From Leishmania infantum JPCM5 (lineage: Eukaryota > Euglenozoa > Kinetoplastea > Trypanosomatida > Trypanosomatidae), in contig NC_009391.2 in NCBI RefSeq assembly GCF_000002875.2, forward strand, positions 528,382 through 592,381: a stretch of 64,000 bases of DNA, in the 5' to 3' direction. A program made the position numbers and the translations under genes. The notes below the pieces were generated by a model that made no database searches, had not been told where the DNA came from, and was given only the letters and a program-made list of their open reading frames with translations. This document shows positions 1 to 9,958 of this stretch, in pieces (position 1 is the first letter of the stretch; each line of letters starts with the position of its first letter).

Positions 1-2
1 CG

Positions 3-2516
3 CACGAGCCGTTCGGCGGCATTCAGCTCATCCTCTCGGGCGACTTCCTCCAGCTCCCACCGGTGTCGCGCGAACGGCGCGGCAGCAGCCCGCAGTTCTG
101 CTTCGAGACGGAGGCGTGGTGGAGGGTGAACCCGAGGGTATGCCTGCTCTCAACGCCGTTCCGCCAACGCAGCCTGCGCTTCTTTGCCATCTTGAACGAG
201 ATGCGCGTCGGCGAGCTGCAGCCGGACTCGGTCGAGCTGCTCTACTCGATGGACACGACGGAGCGGGTGCACTTTGTGCGGCGCACGGACAGCGCCACAG
301 ATGTGAAGGTGGAGGACGACCACGGACCACCGGAGATGGTGCGAGTCGGCCTCAAGCGAGCGGCGGACGTGAGCGCCGAAGCGGCAGTACGCAGCGCAGC
401 CGCCTGCAAGACGGAGATGTCGGCTACGAGTATGCGACGGACACGGCTGGAGCTCGTCAACGGCCTCGGGCGCGCCATGGATGCCCCGTTCGACGGCTAC
501 ACAATCCTTCGTTCCACCCGCGCCGAGGTGGACGCGGAAAACGAACGGTACTACCGCCAGCTCAACACCGAGATCTTCATGTACCACGGCTTCCACACGG
601 GCAAGGGTGACTTTCCGGATAGCTCACTGACAAGGATTGTGCACCTGCGCAAGGGCTGCCGTGTTATGCTCATCAAAAACTTCGACCCTCGGCTAGGGCT
701 CGTCAACGGCAGCACCGGCACCATCACCGACTTCGTGAGCTTCGCCAACGGTTACCTCTTCAAGACGCAGGGCATCAGCGCCGACGACGCACGATCCATC
801 TGCGTTGGGCGAGGCAAGATGATGGACCAGCGGCACACGATGTTGCCGGTTGTCGCCTTCGGGCTGCGCTGCGCTGATGGCACCGTGGCGACACGCGAGC
901 TCGTTGTGGAGCCGCAGGAGTGGAAGGAGATGCTTGGGTCGCGCGAGGTGTCACGCTCTGTGCAGATCCCGCTCATCCTTGCCTATGCCATCACTATCCA
1001 CAAGTCGCAAGGGATGTCGCTGACGCAGGTGGACATCGACTTCAAGAAGGTATTTGAGTCTGGCCAGTCGTACGTGGCGCTGTCGCGGTGCACTGATATG
1101 GAGAGCGTGCGGCTGCACGGATTCGATGCCCATCGCGTCAGCGCAAACCCCACCGCTCTCGCGTACTACAAGGCGCTGGCTCTGCAGCAAGAGCGGCTGC
1201 GGTGGCGTCGCACTCATGTGCCGCGGATGGTGGAGGCCGAGGAAGCCATGGAGGCGTTCAGCTGCACCCCGTATGGGTACGTGCTTCTCAACGAGGCCGA
1301 GACGCTGGCGCGACACGGGAGGGAGGATCGCGCGACCGGGTTCAGCACCAGCTTCAATAGTTTCGCGTCCACGTCCACGTCGTCCAGCCGCTCCCCGGCA
1401 TCCGACGGGGATTGCCTCAAGCCGGAGGACTTCGACGACGAGAACTGGGCCGCCGTGAAGGTGGTGGGGAAAGAGCGGCCCGACGGCGGCGGCGAAGGAT
1501 GCACGCAGAGGCGACGCGAAAAGCACCACCGGCACCGAGAAGGCCACGCATGCGCGGACGATCATAGCGCGGGGCGCACTCGCGCATATGCGCGTGACGG
1601 GCTCGACGGGGAGCCGAGTGACGGCAGCGACGATGACGGCGACGACATGAACGAGACAACGCGGCTAGACAAGCTGCGGCGCCGCATCGTGCCGCTGCTG
1701 ACGACGGCGGCCATGGTGAAGCGCCTCGTCACACGTCAAGCAATGCCGCTACATCGCGTCCGTAACTCGCGCATCGTCGTCGACGCGCACGCGCTATTTC
1801 AGCTCGTGGCGGGGCCGGAGTCCGCAGCGGCGTTTGATGTGCTCTTTGGCCAGCAGGACAACATGATGAGGGTGCCGTTGTGCGTGCACACGCTCGTCAC
1901 TGAGGCGGCGGCGTACCGGAGCTGCTCCGAGTCCCTCAGCCAGTCGGTGTCACCGCATCAGCCCGTGGACGGGTTACGCAGCAGCCGCGGCGACGCCCTC
2001 GTGGGCTACGACACCTGCAGAGGAAGCTTAGGTGGGGCGGGGTGCGAACCGTTCGATGCCCCGCTGCTCGCAGCCTCCCACGCGGCAGCCGAGGCTCTTG
2101 CGGTGATGGAGCGGGCGAAGCAGGACTTCATTCTCGACGTGCAGCGACCAGAGCAAACATGCGCGCTGCCGGCGGCGGACCCTGGCTGGCTGCGGTTCAC
2201 AGTGGTGCTGCCGCTGCTCCGCCATCGACAGGCGAAGGCCCGAACGAAGGACGGGCCCGGTGTCGATGCTGCGAGTGACGCGGGCGGTGCGTGCCGCGAG
2301 GTGGACTTCATCCTCAACCGCGACCCCCGCGAGATTCTCCACCACCGCGCCATCCTCGAGTATGCCATGTACTTGCAGGCCTCCTTCGGCGAAGACGTCG
2401 TTATCTGCACGGACTCCGTCCTACTGGCCGCGTACGCCTTTGCGTGGCGGCTGCGCGTCGCGTCGATAGACTACTTGTGCGGCGATAACAGCGGTGCCGA
2501 TGGCGTGGCTACTTGA
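3..2516 (+). CDS. PIF1-family DNA helicase with C-terminal PIN-like domain (5' truncated by window edge)
   Basis: The frame is open from the window edge, so the N-terminus with Walker A is missing. The first visible codons give SGDFLQLPPV, helicase motif III of the PIF1/RecD-like SF1B family. RVMLIKNFD followed by GLVNGSTGTI lies at about 659-725. AYAITIHKSQGMSL with VALSRC, motifs V/VI, lies at about 984-1095. PIF1 helicases unwind DNA 5' to 3' and act at replication forks, telomeres and, in trypanosomatids, kinetoplast DNA. A charged, low-complexity linker (about 1330-1660) leads to a second domain at about 1760-2480. That domain has IVVDAHALF (Asp at 1782-1784), LVTEAAAYRS (about 1890-1920) and DVVICTDSVLLAAYAF (about 2395-2445). 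The spacing and acidic residues resemble a PIN nuclease fold. Helicase assignment is firm; the PIN domain is inferred from motif pattern. The paralogue number cannot be told from a fragment. Confidence 0.9.
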   Translation, partial: HEPFGGIQLILSGDFLQLPPVSRERRGSSPQFCFETEAWWRVNPRVCLLSTPFRQRSLRFFAILNEMRVGELQPDSVELLYSMDTTERVHFVRRTDSATDVKVEDDHGPPEMVRVGLKRAADVSAEAAVRSAAACKTEMSATSMRRTRLELVNGLGRAMDAPFDGYTILRSTRAEVDAENERYYRQLNTEIFMYHGFHTGKGDFPDSSLTRIVHLRKGCRVMLIKNFDPRLGLVNGSTGTITDFVSFANGYLFKTQGISADDARSICVGRGKMMDQRHTMLPVVAFGLRCADGTVATRELVVEPQEWKEMLGSREVSRSVQIPLILAYAITIHKSQGMSLTQVDIDFKKVFESGQSYVALSRCTDMESVRLHGFDAHRVSANPTALAYYKALALQQERLRWRRTHVPRMVEAEEAMEAFSCTPYGYVLLNEAETLARHGREDRATGFSTSFNSFASTSTSSSRSPASDGDCLKPEDFDDENWAAVKVVGKERPDGGGEGCTQRRREKHHRHREGHACADDHSAGRTRAYARDGLDGEPSDGSDDDGDDMNETTRLDKLRRRIVPLLTTAAMVKRLVTRQAMPLHRVRNSRIVVDAHALFQLVAGPESAAAFDVLFGQQDNMMRVPLCVHTLVTEAAAYRSCSESLSQSVSPHQPVDGLRSSRGDALVGYDTCRGSLGGAGCEPFDAPLLAASHAAAEALAVMERAKQDFILDVQRPEQTCALPAADPGWLRFTVVLPLLRHRQAKARTKDGPGVDAASDAGGACREVDFILNRDPREILHHRAILEYAMYLQASFGEDVVICTDSVLLAAYAFAWRLRVASIDYLCGDNSGADGVAT

Positions 2517-3504
2517 TGGGGCTGATGGGCTGGGGACAGAAAGGTCATGCGGTACAGAGTGCCCAGCACGCAGACGAACACATGCGGGGCGCGGAGCACA
2601 GCTAGCGGATAATGTGAGGCCAGCGAGCGACGTTGGCCTCAGAAATGCCTCCGACGAAGTCAGAAAGCCACTGACCGCGCATGTGTCTCAGTGTGGGGTC
2701 TCTGCTTGTTTGATTGTGGGCGTCGTTCCCTTTTCTTTGTTTGTCTTCTGCGCAGACTGCCATGTGTCTCTCTCTCTCACACACACACACAGCGAAGCAT
2801 TCGTACGGATCTACCAACACCACCGCAGCACCGCACGTGGCAAGGCAACCGTTCCACTCTAGCGCGCAGGCTGATGATGGGTCTTGCACCGGACCGCATC
2901 GACATCACAACCGTCGCCTCCTCATTCTCGCGGCGCTATAGCACTTTAGCTCGCACGGGTTCTCTGCTGATGAATGCCCTTCTCACCCTGTCGCCGCTCT
3001 GCTGGTGCGCTGAGCAACGTAAAGCCACTGGAAGACAGAGGCCAACAAGAGGAGGGTGGCCGATGTGTCAAGCACATGCCCTCCCCTCCTTTGCATACGG
3101 TGCATCAACGCAGCTTGTCGGTGTCGACTCAGGGACGCTGTTCTGGTCCTCTGCGCGTTCCTTCTCTCACTACAGCGACAACCGTTTTTCGTTGGTGTGC
3201 GCACGTGATTGTACACGGCAACGTCGCCATGACCTCCACTACATCACCATCAACACCTTCTCTTCGGGCACACAACAATGATGACCACGTGCACCCGCAC
3301 CTGCCCGGAGCAGGGTAGACTCCCCCTCCTTCTTCGCTGTCCTTCCCTCTATTCTACTTGGCTGCTCCTCCTCGCGGATATCCTGTCGAGGGTGACGCTG
3401 ACATCGACACCGAAACGAAGGTGGCAGTCCCCCTTCTTTTCCCGCCAACCTCCCTTCCCCTCCACCAACCGCACACCCAACTATCCGCCACCACCAACAC
3501 GACC
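2517..3504. other. Intergenic region, helicase 3'UTR and parvulin 5'UTR
   Basis: There is no convincing coding frame. It holds a short (CA)n run at about 2780-2793. Dense C/T tracts between about 3310 and 3470 (for example 3436-3475) are plausible polypyrimidine signals for trans-splicing of the next mRNA. Confidence 0.6.
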
Positions 3505-3852
3505 ATGCCCACCTCGTCTTGGCAGGCGGCGCATCTGCTCATTAAGCACAGCGGCAGCCGCAACCCTGTGTCGCGCCGCACCGGGCAGCCAACCACCATA
3601 TCGTACGAGGAAGCCGTCACGGAGCTGCAGAAGTGGCGCCAATCAATCGAAGAAGGTAGGGTGACCTTCGAGGAGGCCGCGCGACAGCGCAGCGACTGCA
3701 GCAGCTACGCCCGCGGCGGCGACTTGGGCGTCTTCGGCCCTGGGGAGATGATGAAGTCATTTGAGGATGCCACGAAGTCTCTCGAGGTGGGGCATGTGAG
3801 CGGCATTGTTGTGACTGACAGCGGCGTGCACATCATCAAGCGCATAGCCTGA
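3505..3852 (+). CDS. PIN1: PIN1-type parvulin peptidyl-prolyl cis/trans isomerase
   Basis: This 115-residue protein is a single parvulin domain. It should isomerise phospho-Ser/Thr-Pro bonds in the cytosol or nucleus. Visible family residues are His10 in AAHLLIKH, a basic patch (Lys14 and following Arg residues) for phosphate binding, Cys65 in SDCSSYARGGDLG, the FxxGxM-like FGPGEMMKSFEDA, and His109 in SGVHIIKRIA. These correspond to human PIN1 His59, the Lys63/Arg68/Arg69 patch, Cys113 and His157. The N-terminal WW domain is absent, as known for trypanosomatid PIN1. An in-frame TTG lies further upstream, but the ATG at 3505 gives the normal family start and follows a long pyrimidine tract. 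A SIDER2-like repeat lies downstream in the presumed 3'UTR. Confidence 0.93.
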   Translation: MPTSSWQAAHLLIKHSGSRNPVSRRTGQPTTISYEEAVTELQKWRQSIEEGRVTFEEAARQRSDCSSYARGGDLGVFGPGEMMKSFEDATKSLEVGHVSGIVVTDSGVHIIKRIA

Positions 3853-5595
3853 AGCGGAAACACTTCCCTGTTAGAGTGAGAGAGTGGTCTGGGTGGATTG
3901 TAGCATGGTTTTAACCCAGGCGAAGGCTGGGAGGAGAGTAGAGGTGAAGTGGACGGCGGGCGGGCGAGTGCACAGCTGCCACTGATGTGTTTGAACCCCT
4001 GTAAAAGAAGAAGGTTCAGAAGGGCACAAGCTCTTCACCCTGTAAGCAGCCCTCCTCGCTTCATCTCTGTATGCGTACGCGTGGGTCTCTCTCTCTTAGC
4101 TCTCCTTCTCGTCGCTACCCGTGCACAAAATTGTCGATGCCTTTGTTCCTCTTGTGAGCAGTGCCTACCCGACGGCCTTGGGGGGGGGGGCTGCACACAC
4201 ACCCCTCTCCGCGCGTGGCACTGCAGGGCACAGTGTGTCCACTCTCTGTCTGGGAGGAAGCCGAGCAGACCCCCTATTCCTGCCCATGCCGAGCCACCTG
4301 TGGGTGGTAGCAGGGCCAAGCACCGACGACGCCGGGGAGGCCAGGGCGATGCACCGCTACTTGTGCCCAGCGGTTAGACCCTGGACGGCGTGGCGTCGGA
4401 GCGACCTGCGACAGTGAACACGCCCGTGCCATCCATGCGATAGGCCGCGTGCCAGCGCGACTCGGACGCATGTCACCCTCGGCCTTCGCACCGCCTACTG
4501 GTGCGGGGAGAGCCCGCGTGTCACACCCCGAGGGGGTTGGGGGTGGGGAAGGCGCCAGGGGTGGCGACCCGCGAGGCGGGGGCTTGCGAGCAGGTAGCGT
4601 GTGAGGCCCAGGCCCTGCTCAGGTGACTGAGTCGGCGCGGTGCTGCAACTCGCGTGTGTGTGCGGCTGCTTCGCACAACGCGGATGGTTGGGTGGGGGGC
4701 CTGTGCTCGGTGAGTGTGTGTGTGTGGGGGGGGGAGGGTGGCGTTGAGTGGAGCTCGCGTTGCACGGCAGCGAAGTGGGCACGCTAGAAATGAGAAGAAA
4801 ACATGCCGTCCTATCGTCATATTGCGCCGCTCAATGCGATGTCGCGGAACTGACAACGGCGCTGGTGTATACCCACGCTAACGCACAATTGCGCACATAT
4901 CGTTGTGCCCGCCTCGCTCTGTCTTACCTCCGCCTCTCCAGCCATCACTCCTGCGGATCCGTCGCCTCGCCTCTGCCTCTCTCACGCATCACATGCATGG
5001 TGTCATCGACCCCTCCCCCAGGGGGTTTTATCCGTTGTTTCTCATGCCCACTGTCCTTCCTTCAACGCTCCCCCACGGCCGCATCTCAGTTTTTCTTTCC
5101 CTGCAACAAATTATTCTCTGTTATCATCCCCACTCCCTTCCTTCGCTCTCGGCTGTCATCTGTGACGTCCTGCGTTGCGCGCTGCCACCATGCTGTGCCC
5201 CGGCTGCCGTGAGGAACTCGTGGCAGTGTGCCGGTTTTGGCCGTGTGTACACTCTCTGCTCAGACGTCTTCGATGACGAAGCGCGCTCGCCGCCGTGTTG
5301 TGTGCGTCTTTCGTGGCTTCGCGCCGGCGTTTAGAAAGAGAAGGACTGGCACGCCTTGTGCTGACGTCGGCGCTGCGCTCGCATGCCTGCGCACAACCCA
5401 CGTCCTCTCGTTACTGCCCGCCGCCTTCTCGCTCTCCTTGTCTTCCTCCGTCCCCCCTCACATGCGTATAACGTGGTGTCTGGAGTGTGTCCCACGCTCA
5501 CGCCCTTTCTCTTCACGGACTTGATGGAATAGGGGAAGACTCCCTCGCACCACAGCGTTTTTCGTGGCCTGCGGAGCCCGGCGCCTGCTCGGCCG
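3853..5595. other. Intergenic region containing a diverged SIDER2 copy
   Basis: No gene is supported. About 4225-4785 is an old SIDER2-like element (separate entry). From 4900 to 5590 the sequence is C/T-rich with many pyrimidine runs, consistent with trans-splice acceptor territory for the gene at 5596. Confidence 0.6.
4225..4785 (+). repeat. SIDER2-type degenerate retroposon, copy 1 (diverged)
   Basis: The core (about 4269-4700) is nearly identical to four other copies at about 26.3, 35.5, 39.1 and 43.6 kb. It includes CCTATTCCTGCCCATGCCGA, the GCCAGGGCGATGCACCGCTA stretch, and GCGACCCGCGAGGCGGGGGC. Its flanks align only loosely with the long-form copies. Near the 3' end a G/T-rich insertion (about 4709-4740) interrupts the similarity. 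SIDER2 elements are short, non-coding relics of trypanosomatid retroposons found mainly in Leishmania 3'UTRs, where they are reported to promote mRNA decay. Here it lies downstream of the PIN1 gene in sense orientation. Confidence 0.85.
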
Positions 5596-6720
5596 ATGCG
5601 CTCTACGGCGGCAGCGACACCGACCGCGGCGCAAGCGGCACGTATTCTGTCACTGGAGCAAAAGCTGCAGGCGTTGCCGACAGAACAAGACCACTACCGT
5701 CGCCACTATGAGGAGCCGGAGGGAGTCTGTTGGGATGTGCTGGACGACTTGGCGGAGAACGAAGGACGCGGTGCGCATGACTCAACGGGAATAGGGCCGC
5801 CGTCTGCTGAAGATGGCGCCCCTTTGCTGGATGCGTCGTCGTCGCCGCCATCGCGACTGGCATCGCCCGCGACGGCACCGCGTGCGAGTGCGGGAAGGCA
5901 CGGGCTGGGCTACCCGGTCTCAGCTTCCCATGATGGGCCACACTCGCACCCATCTCTGTGTAGCGACGCGACACCCGCGGGAGTTTCAAGTCGGAGAGCA
6001 ACCCAACGTCATTTGAGCGACCACCCTCCGCCGTCCCGGCGCACCACGATATCATCGTCAAGGCCAGACCCGCGCTTGCGGTGTTCTGGTGAGGCGGACG
6101 TACTCTCGCCGCAAGAGACGCAGCTGCTGCTTAGACGTCTGCGTAGATTGCATCAATGGATGGGCGATCTGGTCACCGGCGTGTCGGCAGCCACGTCGTC
6201 AGGATGTGCGGACGTCGGCTGTAGGGGTGATGGCGCCCTACGCGACCCCTCTGCAACGGCCACAGAGGTGATTGCTAATGTGTGCCCATGTAGCGACTCG
6301 AGTGCGGCTTGCTCAGCCTTCCCGCTCTCAGCGCGTGAGTCGCCGCTGAAGCGTGTCACGGCGCTCAGGCTGCATCGCGTGGTAGATGACCTGTTCATGC
6401 TCTTCACACAGCTGCAGGCGACGCTGACGGACGTTGTGTGGTGCACCAGCCACCCTCCTGCGCTCTCCACCCCGGTCCGCACGCATCTCGCCCATGACGT
6501 GGAGGTGGAGCGGCTGCGAGCCATTAACCAGCAGCTGCGGCGTACCCTCCGGGGCTACGAGCAGTCGCACCAGACTGCCAGTGAGGCACCGGCGCCACGG
6601 CCCTACGATAGCATCAAAGCATCTCGTCGTGCAGCGCCGCCGCTATCGTCACCACCGCCACCTGCGGGCTATGCAGCCTCCCATGAGTCTGGCCTGTTCA
6701 TTGCCCTTCGTCGACGGTGA
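5596..6720 (+). CDS. Uncharacterised protein, disordered with short coiled-coil ends
   Basis: This 374-residue frame starts at the first ATG after a pyrimidine-rich leader. I do not recognise a family. The N-terminus (about residues 8-35) and the segment near residues 297-330 (EVERLRAINQQLRR) are heptad-like and probably form short coiled coils. Between them are Ser/Pro/Ala-rich, low-complexity stretches (about 70-165) and a helical segment (about 170-200, ETQLLLRRLRRLHQWMGDLV). Another Leu/Val-rich helix lies near residues 255-285. No membrane segment or catalytic motif is visible. Codon use is GC-rich like its neighbours, which supports a real gene, but the start and function are uncertain. 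Confidence 0.65.
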   Translation: MRSTAAATPTAAQAARILSLEQKLQALPTEQDHYRRHYEEPEGVCWDVLDDLAENEGRGAHDSTGIGPPSAEDGAPLLDASSSPPSRLASPATAPRASAGRHGLGYPVSASHDGPHSHPSLCSDATPAGVSSRRATQRHLSDHPPPSRRTTISSSRPDPRLRCSGEADVLSPQETQLLLRRLRRLHQWMGDLVTGVSAATSSGCADVGCRGDGALRDPSATATEVIANVCPCSDSSAACSAFPLSARESPLKRVTALRLHRVVDDLFMLFTQLQATLTDVVWCTSHPPALSTPVRTHLAHDVEVERLRAINQQLRRTLRGYEQSHQTASEAPAPRPYDSIKASRRAAPPLSSPPPPAGYAASHESGLFIALRRR

Positions 6721-7183
6721 GCGTAACCACGCCGCGCCATGCCCCCCCCCAATTCACGTCTTCTGCCGCCTCCTTTTTCTCGCTCGTCTGTCTCGTGGTG
6801 TCTGATTTCCTGTTCACGTGTCTGCAGCGGCGCTACGTGAGCGCAGACGCCGGTGCGCCCGAAGAGAAAGCGAAAAGTACTCCCGTGACGCCTCGTGACC
6901 CTGTGGTACGCCGGTGCTCGTCCTGTGCACCTCTCCTGTGCGGTATTCTCAGCCTCCCTCTGCGTATGCTGTTGCGCTTGATTCGCTATGCAACGCTACT
7001 TGCGCCTCCATTATACTCTCCCTTTCACTTCTCGGTATCGGTCGCTCTGCTTGTGCGACACACCGCCTCGCGTGCGCGCGCACACACACACTCCACACCG
7101 CTGCCCGTGTGCCCTCATGGGGGACTGGTACCGACTAGGTTTGTACCACCACCGTCTTCTTCACTGTGCGCTCTGCACAGACA
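6721..7183. other. Intergenic region
   Basis: No gene is seen. It holds a C run (about 6742-6750), T/C-rich segments, and a short (CA)n at about 7080-7092 before the next start codon. Confidence 0.5.
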
Positions 7184-7795
7184 ATGCGGTGTGCGACGCG
7201 CATCAGCCGCTCCCTGCTCAACGGCGCTGATCGAGGCGCGGGAAGCCCATGGCGTGGCACGTCCATTGTCCGTGCCGTCGGCGCCATCCACGGCCTTCAA
7301 GTGGGGACCTTGGACATCACCGGCGTCTCGGCGGGGCTACAATGCACCCTGAGCACGTCGAGCTTCTTTTCTGTCGACGACGGCGGCGGCCCTGCAGCGC
7401 CGCTGTTGCCATCAGAACCGGCAGAGCTGCACGCACCGGGTGTCGCGGAACAACCGGGAATGCCAAGGAAGGGTTGTGTGTACACCGTGCACGTGGTGGG
7501 CCCCGCCGCGTTCGTCGCCGCCGTCGCTGAGGTGCTTGGCGACGACGTCCTCGTCGACCTTGCTGGGAGGTATCATGTGGAGCCGTACGCCTACTGGCGA
7601 TCCGGCAAGCATCAGTGCCCCACCGTGCGTCTTTCATACGATCGACTGCGCCGTACTGAGGACTCGCTCCGCATCCTGCGCGCTCCCGACAACACGGTGG
7701 CGAGGCAGCGACGTCTCTATCATGCCATCTTTGCCGCTTCGCAGCCGGGACGTTGGCCGTCCCGTCATGCGGGAGGGAGAGGCACGTGCCCGTGA
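7184..7795 (+). CDS. Uncharacterised small protein, possible mitochondrial import
   Basis: The frame gives 203 residues from the ATG at 7184; an upstream GTG is ignored. The N-terminus MRCATRISRSLLNG is rich in Arg/Ser and lacks acids, which resembles a mitochondrial presequence. The rest mixes beta-rich segments (GCVYTVHVVGPAAFVAAVAE; LAGRYHVEPYAYW) with a basic C-terminus. No known domain is recognised. Similar basic, single-domain proteins with presequences are common among trypanosomatid mitoribosomal and editing accessory proteins, but nothing here proves that role. It lies between an uncharacterised gene and a Sel1-repeat gene on the same strand. Confidence 0.65.
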   Translation: MRCATRISRSLLNGADRGAGSPWRGTSIVRAVGAIHGLQVGTLDITGVSAGLQCTLSTSSFFSVDDGGGPAAPLLPSEPAELHAPGVAEQPGMPRKGCVYTVHVVGPAAFVAAVAEVLGDDVLVDLAGRYHVEPYAYWRSGKHQCPTVRLSYDRLRRTEDSLRILRAPDNTVARQRRLYHAIFAASQPGRWPSRHAGGRGTCP

Positions 7796-8623
7796 GCCGA
7801 GAGACACCGAGAGGCGAAGACAGCCCTGCAGGCGCCTCTTTCTGGATAGTTTTTCAGCACGCGCCTGCCTTGTGTTGGTGTGCACCCACCACACGCGGCC
7901 CTGTGAGAGCCTATACGGGCTCTCCGCATGCCGAACGCGTGCATGTGCATGCGGATACTTGCGTCACACGAAAGGAAGGAGCGCGGCGCAGAGCACGCGC
8001 GCATCATCATCAGCCGGCAAAGTTGTTTTTCAATGAAGCGGCCTCTGCTGAGCGGCGGCTGTCGCCCCTTGCCACTGCACCATCGCTTCCCCACTTCCTG
8101 CGCTACGTTGCGCATAGCTGCTACTTTCGGTGGCGTTGCGCCGCACCGTGACAGCTGTGGCGACACCGTACAGTGGCTGAGACGCGTGCCTCCAATGGCT
8201 CTCCCTCTCACCTCTCTGTGTGGAGGCGCTGGTGAGCGCAGTGGCGGTGCATACATCGTCATGCTGTGTCTGCACATGTACACGTATGCATATATATATA
8301 TATGTGTGTGTGTGCGAGTGCTCTGCTCGAGCTTCCCCCCTCTGTCTCTACGGTTTTGCCTCTTCCCTTCACTTCGTTTCCGCCGCTCCGCGGCTCGCTC
8401 GTGCGCGCTCGTGCACGGGTGCGGGCTTTGCTGATGCGCGTTGGCTACCCCCCCCCACACACACACATGCGCCAACCGGACAGCTCTGAGAAGGGGCAGG
8501 GGGCACAGGGGCACATCACAGCCGCTCGACACAACGGCGCGCACATCAACGCCTCCCCTCCCACCGCCGGTGGGCCGTCTCGCTTCCTCCATTTCCGCTT
8601 TTCTCCAGCTTTTGCAGCGCGCC
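7796..8623. other. Intergenic region with AT/GT microsatellite
   Basis: A compound (AT)n(GT)n microsatellite lies at about 8288-8316. C-rich and T/C-rich stretches follow, and CTTTTCTCCAGCTTTTGCAG directly before 8624 looks like a trans-splice acceptor context. Confidence 0.55.
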
Positions 8624-9958
8624 ATGCCGCCGACTCGGAGCCGTCCAGTCGCCCATCTCATGACGAGCACCCCACCGCCACTGGACGTCAACTTTGGAAG
8701 CTACCTCCCGCCCCGTCCGGTGACGTCCCCCATGCGCCGGGGCTTTCGCGGTGGATCTTCTTCTCGCGCCCACATACTGCACGGTGACGGTTTGACGACC
8801 GCAGCGGAAGCAGGAAGGAACTCTAAGCAAGCCAATGCTGGGCCTCTGACGGGCAGCACATCGTCGCCCGCTTGCAACTCCTTCCCCTTTCCACCAAGCC
8901 GTGCGGAGCACTCCGCCACCACCTCTGGTCGCGCTTCCGCAGCGCCAGCACCTCCACTCCACGGAGGTGCGGCACCGCCATCGATGATGAGGTGCAGTAA
9001 TGGAAGCGGCCTTGCTGCTCCTTCTAGCGCCTCCCCACGCTCACACGAGGGGTGCCTGCCGTCCTGGAAGAGGTGTAGCGGTGCTTCTAGTTCCTTTGTG
9101 GAGGATCGGGTGCGGTGCCTAGCGCACCCCGTAGGCGTGGCATCACTGTTGCCGGCGCCCTTGCAGCGCATCCTCGCCAATGTGCTGCGCATTCTCCAGC
9201 AAGAACGCGCGCAGCTGAAAGGGCAGCGCCCGTGTCGGCGGCACTCCCGGTCGCTTGGCACCGGCGTCGACGCAGAGGTCACCGAGTGCATTGTGGATGC
9301 TGCGCAGGCGCCGTCATTGGTGGCTGCCGCAGACATTTTTTCCGCCTTTGTTACTGCACACCCGATGGACGGGCTCACGCTGTTCTCCTCTCCAGTTGTG
9401 CTGGCTGGTGCAGCGCTCGCTGAGGTCGTCACGCTTGGCCAGATCGAGTCGTGCGCCATACCCATGCCAGAACTATTGTCTTTTCTTGACGCAGCCATCA
9501 GCGTAGGCCACCCGGGTGCGATGCACTCTGTGGCCGTCTGCCTGCGCGATGGCACAGCGGGCCTGCAGCGAGATGCAACATCGAGCGAGACGTGGTTGCG
9601 ATGCGCTGCCTCGTCAGGCTACCTTCCTGCCATGCATGAGCTCGGCGAGACCTACGAGCGTGGCGCACCCGCGTCTTCCAAGCTGCCGGCGGAGGCGGCC
9701 GAAGACGCCGCGGACTGGGGCGAGGCGATGCGGTGGTATCGACAGGCGGCAGAGGCCGGGTACCCACCATCGCAGCTAAACTTGGGTAAGCTTCTCCTTG
9801 CAGCGACTGAGCACGCCCAAAGCGATTGCTCCGCCGCTGCGCCACAGGTGGTGCATCTTTTCACGGAGGCCACGCGCTGGCTTCACGCGTGCGCTGCAAC
9901 CGGCGTAGAGGAGGCAGTGCGCCTTGTGAAGCGCATCGAGGAGCAAGGTGCGCGCTAA
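8624..9958 (+). CDS. Sel1-repeat (TPR-like) protein
   Basis: The frame yields 444 residues from the ATG at 8624; a longer frame begins at a TTG and is not used. The first ~200 residues are Ser/Pro/Ala-rich and probably disordered. Residues ~290-440 contain Sel1-like helical repeats. Recognisable units are GHPGAMHSVAVCLRDG, GYLPAMHELGETYERG and AMRWYRQAAEAGYPPSQLNLG, followed by a degenerate unit (TRWLHACAATGVEEAVRLV). Sel1 repeats are solenoids that scaffold protein complexes, often in ER quality control or signalling. No signal peptide or transmembrane segment is evident. The partner and pathway are unknown. Confidence 0.85.
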   Translation: MPPTRSRPVAHLMTSTPPPLDVNFGSYLPPRPVTSPMRRGFRGGSSSRAHILHGDGLTTAAEAGRNSKQANAGPLTGSTSSPACNSFPFPPSRAEHSATTSGRASAAPAPPLHGGAAPPSMMRCSNGSGLAAPSSASPRSHEGCLPSWKRCSGASSSFVEDRVRCLAHPVGVASLLPAPLQRILANVLRILQQERAQLKGQRPCRRHSRSLGTGVDAEVTECIVDAAQAPSLVAAADIFSAFVTAHPMDGLTLFSSPVVLAGAALAEVVTLGQIESCAIPMPELLSFLDAAISVGHPGAMHSVAVCLRDGTAGLQRDATSSETWLRCAASSGYLPAMHELGETYERGAPASSKLPAEAAEDAADWGEAMRWYRQAAEAGYPPSQLNLGKLLLAATEHAQSDCSAAAPQVVHLFTEATRWLHACAATGVEEAVRLVKRIEEQGAR

